Shown in pieces: positions 60,363 through 64,000 of a stretch of 64,000 nt of DNA (positions are counted from its first letter, which is position 1; the number at the start of each line of letters is the position of its first letter). The translations under genes and the position numbers were made by a program. Origin of the DNA: Novosphingobium colocasiae (GTDB lineage: Bacteria; Pseudomonadota; Alphaproteobacteria; Sphingomonadales; Sphingomonadaceae). The stretch spans positions 1-64,000 of the forward strand of contig NZ_BMZA01000007.1 of NCBI RefSeq assembly GCF_014652555.1, given 5' to 3'. Under the pieces are notes generated by a model that saw nothing but the letters and a program-made list of their open reading frames with translations, was not told the DNA's origin and did not search any database.

Positions 60363-61693
60363 TATGCCGCCCCCTTGATTGCGACGACGTTCGCCGTGCG
60401 CTGTTCGACGGTCGCGCAATACGTTGCCCATTCAGCCATAAGCTTGACGCGGTGCGGCAGTTGGGTGCGGCGCTGATACGAAGCTTCGACCTTGTTCGGC
60501 AGTTGGTGCGCCAATGCGTGTTCAGCGATTTCGCGCGGATAGTTCGTCCGGTCGGCAACCCATTCGCGGAAGGTGGACCGGAAGCCGTGGACCGTCACGC
60601 CGGTCTTGCCCATGCGCTTCAGGACCGCCGCCAGCGTCATATCGGACATGGCACCGCCCCTTGGGGCCGGGAAGACGTAGTTGGACCCCTTCAGGCGCGG
60701 CGTGGCCTGTAGCAGCGCCACAGCGGCATCGGACAGCGGAACGACGTGTTCCTTGCCCGCCTTCATGCGGTCGGCGGGGATAGTCCACAGGCGCTTTTCT
60801 AGGTCGATTTCATCCCATGTCGCGCCGCGAACTTCGCCGGAACGTGCGGCGGTCAATATGGCGAACTCCAATCCCCGCGCGGCCATGCCAGCCCGCTTGC
60901 GAAGTTCGACCATGAACGCGCCAATGTCGGCGTAGTCCATCGCGGCGTGATGTTCGACCTTCCGAACCTTGCCGCGCTTCGACAGGACGTTATCAAGATG
61001 CCCCTTCAGCCGGGCCGGGTTTTCGGCGCTGCGAAGCTGGCGAACCGCCGCCGAACCCAAGATGCGTTCAATACGACCGCGAACACGGTTGGCCGTTTCA
61101 TTCTTGGCATCCCACAGGGGCTTTGTGCCGTCCTTCGTTTCCACGTCCTGTTGCAACACGCGCAAAACGTCGTCGGTGTTCACCGCGTCAATCGGCAAGT
61201 CGCCGATGTAAGGATAGGCGTAAGTTTCCAGCGTCGCCGACCATTGCTTGACGTGCTTTGCATTGGAGTTGGCCCATTCGCCTTCCTGCGACTTCAGATA
61301 TTCAATCGCACATTCCTTGAACGTCTTCGCCCGAACCAATTCGACGCGCTGGCGCTGTGCGTCAATTCGACGCTGTTCGATAGGGTCAATGCCGTCGCGA
61401 ACCATGCGGCGAAGCTTGCGGGCTTCAATGCGGGCTTCGTCCAACGACAGGCCGGGCAGTTGATTGGCTTCTTCGTCGGTCGCCCCGATTTTGCCGTTGT
61501 AGGGTCCAAGGCCAACGTCGCGGCGCTTGTCGCCAAGCTTGTAGCGTAGCGCCCAAGACTTCGTTCCGCCTTCAATCCGAAGGTGCAACCCGGCGCAATC
61601 GGCGGGTCCGACCATGACGCGACGGTTCTTCGAACCATCCGACCTAAGCTTGTCCACCGCCAACGGCGTAAGCGCCTTCAACTGTTTCGGCAT
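60362..61693 (-). CDS. int: Tyrosine-type site-specific integrase (P4 family)
   Basis: 443 residues. N-terminal DUF4102-type arm-binding domain (MPKQLKALTPLAVDKLRSDG), core-binding domain, then catalytic residues: Arg in TAARSGEVRGATW, His-x-x-Arg in HGFRSTF, His in ALAHQLPN and Tyr in EASYQR. All are present, so it may be active. It is 149 bases from the 3' end of a tRNA-Ser gene, the usual place for this family. Confidence 0.95.
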   Translation of the reverse strand: MPKQLKALTPLAVDKLRSDGSKNRRVMVGPADCAGLHLRIEGGTKSWALRYKLGDKRRDVGLGPYNGKIGATDEEANQLPGLSLDEARIEARKLRRMVRDGIDPIEQRRIDAQRQRVELVRAKTFKECAIEYLKSQEGEWANSNAKHVKQWSATLETYAYPYIGDLPIDAVNTDDVLRVLQQDVETKDGTKPLWDAKNETANRVRGRIERILGSAAVRQLRSAENPARLKGHLDNVLSKRGKVRKVEHHAAMDYADIGAFMVELRKRAGMAARGLEFAILTAARSGEVRGATWDEIDLEKRLWTIPADRMKAGKEHVVPLSDAAVALLQATPRLKGSNYVFPAPRGGAMSDMTLAAVLKRMGKTGVTVHGFRSTFREWVADRTNYPREIAEHALAHQLPNKVEASYQRRTQLPHRVKLMAEWATYCATVEQRTANVVAIKGAA

Positions 61694-61841
61694 ACCATCA
61701 AATCCTTGGCCAACTTACCGGCCAACATAAAATCAGGGATTTGGGTAGCAGTCAAGAGTCTGCAATAGGCGCAAGAAAGCGTTAACCCCCTTGTTTTCCG
61801 ACGGTTTCGTAGCTGTCGGTAGATAATGGCAGATGGCTAGG

Positions 61842-61932
61842 TGGCGGAGCGGGAGGGATTCGAACCCTCGATACGCTTTTGACGTATACTCACTTTCCAG
61901 GCGAGCGCCTTCGACCACTCGGCCACCGCTCC
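61842..61932 (-). tRNA. tRNA-Ser (anticodon GGA)
   Basis: On the minus strand: acceptor GGAGCGG pairs with CCGCTCC, discriminator G, encoded CCA. Anticodon loop CTGGAAA gives GGA (reads UCC/UCU). A long variable arm and GTTCGAATC T-loop are present. It is intact at its 3' end beside an integrase, so integration re-created it. Confidence 0.95.
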
Positions 61933-62007
61933 GCATGCACTGGAAGGCGGCGCACTAGCGTGGTGGCGAGGGTTTCGCAAGCGGTTGGAGCGTGGCACAA
62001 GCGGCGC

Positions 62008-62961
62008 ATGTACAAATTCCTTTCCGGGCTGGCGCTGGCAGCCCTTTCCGTGTCGCCGCTTGCCGCCGAGGAGGCGGCCAAGGCGCTTACGCCCGGTGAC
62101 ATCGTCGATGCGGCGCCGGCGGCGGACTGGGCGCCGATCGCCCCGTCGGACGTGATCGTGATGGACCTCGCGCCCGGCGCGGGCGGGCAGGCGCGGCGGG
62201 TGGTGATCCAACTGATGCCGGCGCCGTTCTCGCAAGGGTGGGTGGCTAACATCCGCAAGCTGGTGGCAGCGCGCTGGTATGACGGGATCGCGGTGGTGCG
62301 GGTGCAGGACAACTATGTCGTGCAGTGGGGCGATCCGGATGGGGAAGACCCAAGGAAAGCGAAGCCGCTGCCGGGCGGGTTGGGCATCGTTCCGGAGTCA
62401 GATTACGTGGTTCCGGCGCGACAATTTCCATTCCGGGTGCAACTGAAATCTAACCGTTCCACCGATGCTTACGCGAAGGCCGCTCTGGCGGTGACCGGCT
62501 GGCCGGTGGCCTTCGGAGAGGATGGAGCCTGGCCCATCCACTGCTACGGCATGGTCGGCGTTGGCCGCAATCTTTCGCCCGATACCGGCAGCGGGGCTGA
62601 ACTCTACGCCGTGATCGGCACGCCGCCGCGCCAGATCGATCGCAATATCGCGCTGGTCGGGCGGGTGATTGCCGGGATCGAGCACCTCTCCTCGCTGCCG
62701 CGCGGAACCGGGCCGTTGGGGTTCTATGAGACGCCGGCGGAGCGCGTGCCGATCCTCTCGGTGCGGATGGGGAACGAGGTGAGCGGCCTTCCGGCCTACG
62801 AATACCTTTCCACCGAAAGCGCCAGCTTCGCCGCCTATGCCGACAAGCGGGCGAACCGGAAGGACGATTTCTACATCCGGCCGGCGGGCGGGGTGGATAT
62901 TTGCAACGTGCCGGTTCCGGTGCGTGTTGCAGGCGGCGGGGTTAAGCGGGTGGGGATGTGA
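62008..62961 (+). CDS. Secreted cyclophilin-type peptidyl-prolyl isomerase
   Basis: 317 residues with a signal peptide (MYKFLSGLALAALSVSPLAAEE). The cyclophilin fold covers about residues 45-260 (VVIQLMPAPFSQGWVANIRKLVAARWYDG ... VVQWGDPDG). The catalytic arginine of classical cyclophilins is not clearly present, so activity may be low or absent. Long family member with an insertion and a C-terminal extension. Divergent from the tRNA. Confidence 0.82.
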   Translation: MYKFLSGLALAALSVSPLAAEEAAKALTPGDIVDAAPAADWAPIAPSDVIVMDLAPGAGGQARRVVIQLMPAPFSQGWVANIRKLVAARWYDGIAVVRVQDNYVVQWGDPDGEDPRKAKPLPGGLGIVPESDYVVPARQFPFRVQLKSNRSTDAYAKAALAVTGWPVAFGEDGAWPIHCYGMVGVGRNLSPDTGSGAELYAVIGTPPRQIDRNIALVGRVIAGIEHLSSLPRGTGPLGFYETPAERVPILSVRMGNEVSGLPAYEYLSTESASFAAYADKRANRKDDFYIRPAGGVDICNVPVPVRVAGGGVKRVGM

Positions 62962-62965
62962 GGGT

Positions 62966-63198
62966 GCACGCGGAGGCGCGGAGACGCGGAGGAGAAGAAG
63001 GTTTCGCGCAAAGGCGCGAAGGCGCAAAGGGGTTGTCTGGTGCCGCAGGCATTGCTCCCTTTCCATGGTTGGCACAGGCGCAGCGTTCGATGCGATTGCG
63101 GCTTCGCCGCGAAGACATCTTTGCGCCTTCGCGCCTTTGCGCGAGCCCCTTTCGCCTTTTTTCCTCCGCGTCTCCGCGTCTCCGCGCCTCCGCGTGAC
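62966..63198. repeat. Dispersed long palindromic repeat (GCGGAGGCGC type)
   Basis: Complementary arms of about 80 bases with CGCGGAGGCGCGGAGACGCG at one end and its complement at the other, around a centre of unrelated sequence. Same family as 44895-45049. It ends a few bases before the next gene and may affect its expression. Confidence 0.8.
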
Positions 63199-63204
63199 CA
63201 GTAA

Positions 63205-63534
63205 ATGACCGAACACCTCCACTTCACCGCCCGCCTGTGGCGCTGGACCGGCGCGACCAACGGCACCTGGCATTTCGTGACCATCGACGGCGAGCTCGGC
63301 GCGCAGCTTTCCGCCACCGCGCTGATGCGGCGGCTGGAGGGCAATGCGCGCGGGTTCGGCTCGCTCAAGGTCAAGGCGCGGATCGGCGTCACTCGCTTCG
63401 TGACTTCTGTGTTTCCCAGCAAGGCGGCGGGGCTGAATGGCCAGCCGGGCTGGCTGCTGCCGGTCAAGCGCGCGGTACGACGGGCCGAGGATCTGGCCGA
63501 GGGCGATGCGGTGGAGCTGTTCCTGGAGTTTTGA
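63205..63534 (+). CDS. DUF1905-domain protein
   Basis: 109 residues. The WxW-GxTxxxWxFV pattern (RLWRWTGATNGTWHFVTIDG) and GFGSLKVKARIGVTRFVTSVFP identify DUF1905. Small beta-rich protein of unknown function, found widely. Confidence 0.85.
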   Translation: MTEHLHFTARLWRWTGATNGTWHFVTIDGELGAQLSATALMRRLEGNARGFGSLKVKARIGVTRFVTSVFPSKAAGLNGQPGWLLPVKRAVRRAEDLAEGDAVELFLEF

Positions 63535-63555
63535 GACAGGGCCTCCCCCTCCCCC

Positions 63556-63644
63556 CGTCATTCCCGCGAACGCGGGAACCCACTTTCAGCGCTTCGGGTC
63601 GAACAGTGGGGAGATGGGTTCCCGCATTCGCGGGAACGACGAAG
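63556..63644. repeat. Dispersed palindromic repeat
   Basis: Starts CGTCATTCCCGCGAACGCGG and ends TTCCCGCATTCGCGGGAACG-ACGAAG; second copy of the element at 34714-34803. It separates the DUF1905 gene from the convergent stringent-response gene. Confidence 0.85.
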
Positions 63645-63670
63645 AGTTTGGGGCCCAAGGGGAGAGGAAA

Positions 63671-64000
63671 TTACAAGCGCTCGGCATCCGCCACGGCCTC
63701 GCTCGCGCGCAGCGCGCCGACGATGCGGGTCAGGTGGGCGAGGTCCGACACTTCAAGGTCCACCTCATACGTGCCGAAAGGCTCGTCGCGCTGGACCATG
63801 TTGAGGGCGGAGACGTTGGCGCGGTTGCCGGCGAAAATCTGGGTCACTTCGGCCAGCGTGCCGGGGCGGTTGTAAAGCACCAGCCGCAGCCGGCCGACCG
63901 CGCCGGTGGTGCGTTCGCCCCATGACAGGTCGAGCCAGTCGGCGTCGACGCCATTGGCCAGCGTCAGGCAGTTGATGTTGTGCACTTCCACCTTCTGGTC
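63671..64000 (-). CDS. RelA/SpoT-type (p)ppGpp synthetase/hydrolase, C-terminal fragment
   Basis: Only the last ~109 residues are in the window; the frame is open past 64000. The part shows the junction DWLDLSWGERTTG and a C-terminal ACT domain (GRLRLVLYNRPGTLAEVTQIFAG ... TYEVDLEVSDLAHLTRIVGALRA), as in long RSH proteins of alphaproteobacteria. The ACT domain senses amino-acid state; the catalytic domains are outside the window. Confidence 0.85.
   Translation of the reverse strand, partial: DQKVEVHNINCLTLANGVDADWLDLSWGERTTGAVGRLRLVLYNRPGTLAEVTQIFAGNRANVSALNMVQRDEPFGTYEVDLEVSDLAHLTRIVGALRASEAVADAERL

Overview
The window is GC-rich, gene-dense DNA from an alphaproteobacterium, most probably a sphingomonad (Sphingomonas, Novosphingobium or a relative). 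The reasons are MucR and Fur paralogues of the alphaproteobacterial type, a HWE-kinase bacteriophytochrome, the local order nfuA-tsaB-rimI-mucR-fur-plsC, and several families of dispersed palindromic repeats. Nothing here allows a species call.

Layout. (1) 84-14468, minus strand: a complete nitrate assimilation locus. It runs nasT-nasS (sensor and ANTAR antiterminator), nrtA-nrtB-nrtCD (nitrate ABC transporter, the two ATPases fused), an outer-membrane porin, then nirB-nirD-nasA-cobA (nitrite reductase, nitrate reductase, and a methyltransferase for siroheme). nrtA and nirB each have a ~200-nt leader with a promoter, two hexaloop hairpins and an intrinsic terminator overlapping the second hairpin, which is the architecture of an ANTAR-protein target. 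(2) 15184-24484: a compact polysaccharide cluster (phosphatase, three glycosyltransferases, a Wzc/GumC-like tyrosine kinase, an acyltransferase and a flippase), followed by a secreted VWA-domain protein and a glutathione S-transferase. (3) 27376-31546: a Crp-family regulator divergent from a heme oxygenase/bacteriophytochrome pair. (4) 31689-46973: largely housekeeping genes (M16 peptidase, class II DAHP synthase, glutamate dehydrogenase, rpoZ, ParA-like ATPase, nfuA, tsaB, rimI, mucR, fur, plsC, ABC-F). One AT-richer OLD-type ATPase/TOPRIM gene is inserted between DAHP synthase and gdhA. (5) 47039-51115: a large RTX-repeat protein, a scar made of fused KaiC-like and receiver-domain fragments, and two small conserved genes. 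(6) 51267-59223: an RND efflux system with its own TetR regulator and two matching operators, plus a thioesterase and a thioredoxin-reductase-like oxidoreductase. (7) 59236-61932: the remains of an integrative element at a tRNA-Ser(GGA) gene: integrase, a small gene, an AlpA-type regulator and a DUF3987 gene cut off by a deletion. (8) 62008-64000: a secreted cyclophilin, a DUF1905 protein, and the 3' end of a RelA/SpoT-type gene running off the window.

The best-supported notable finding is the pair of matched NasT-type antitermination leaders with a shared upstream motif, TTTTGCANNGCAGCAG, which also sits at nasT itself. The OLD-type gene, the gene-fusion scar and the truncated island are the other accessory signals. 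I did not find a system that I can call wholly new. No CRISPR array is present. Only two gene-free stretches exceed 300 bases: 6342-6675 (nirB leader and promoter) and 7933-8303 (two 18-bp palindromes and a repeat).
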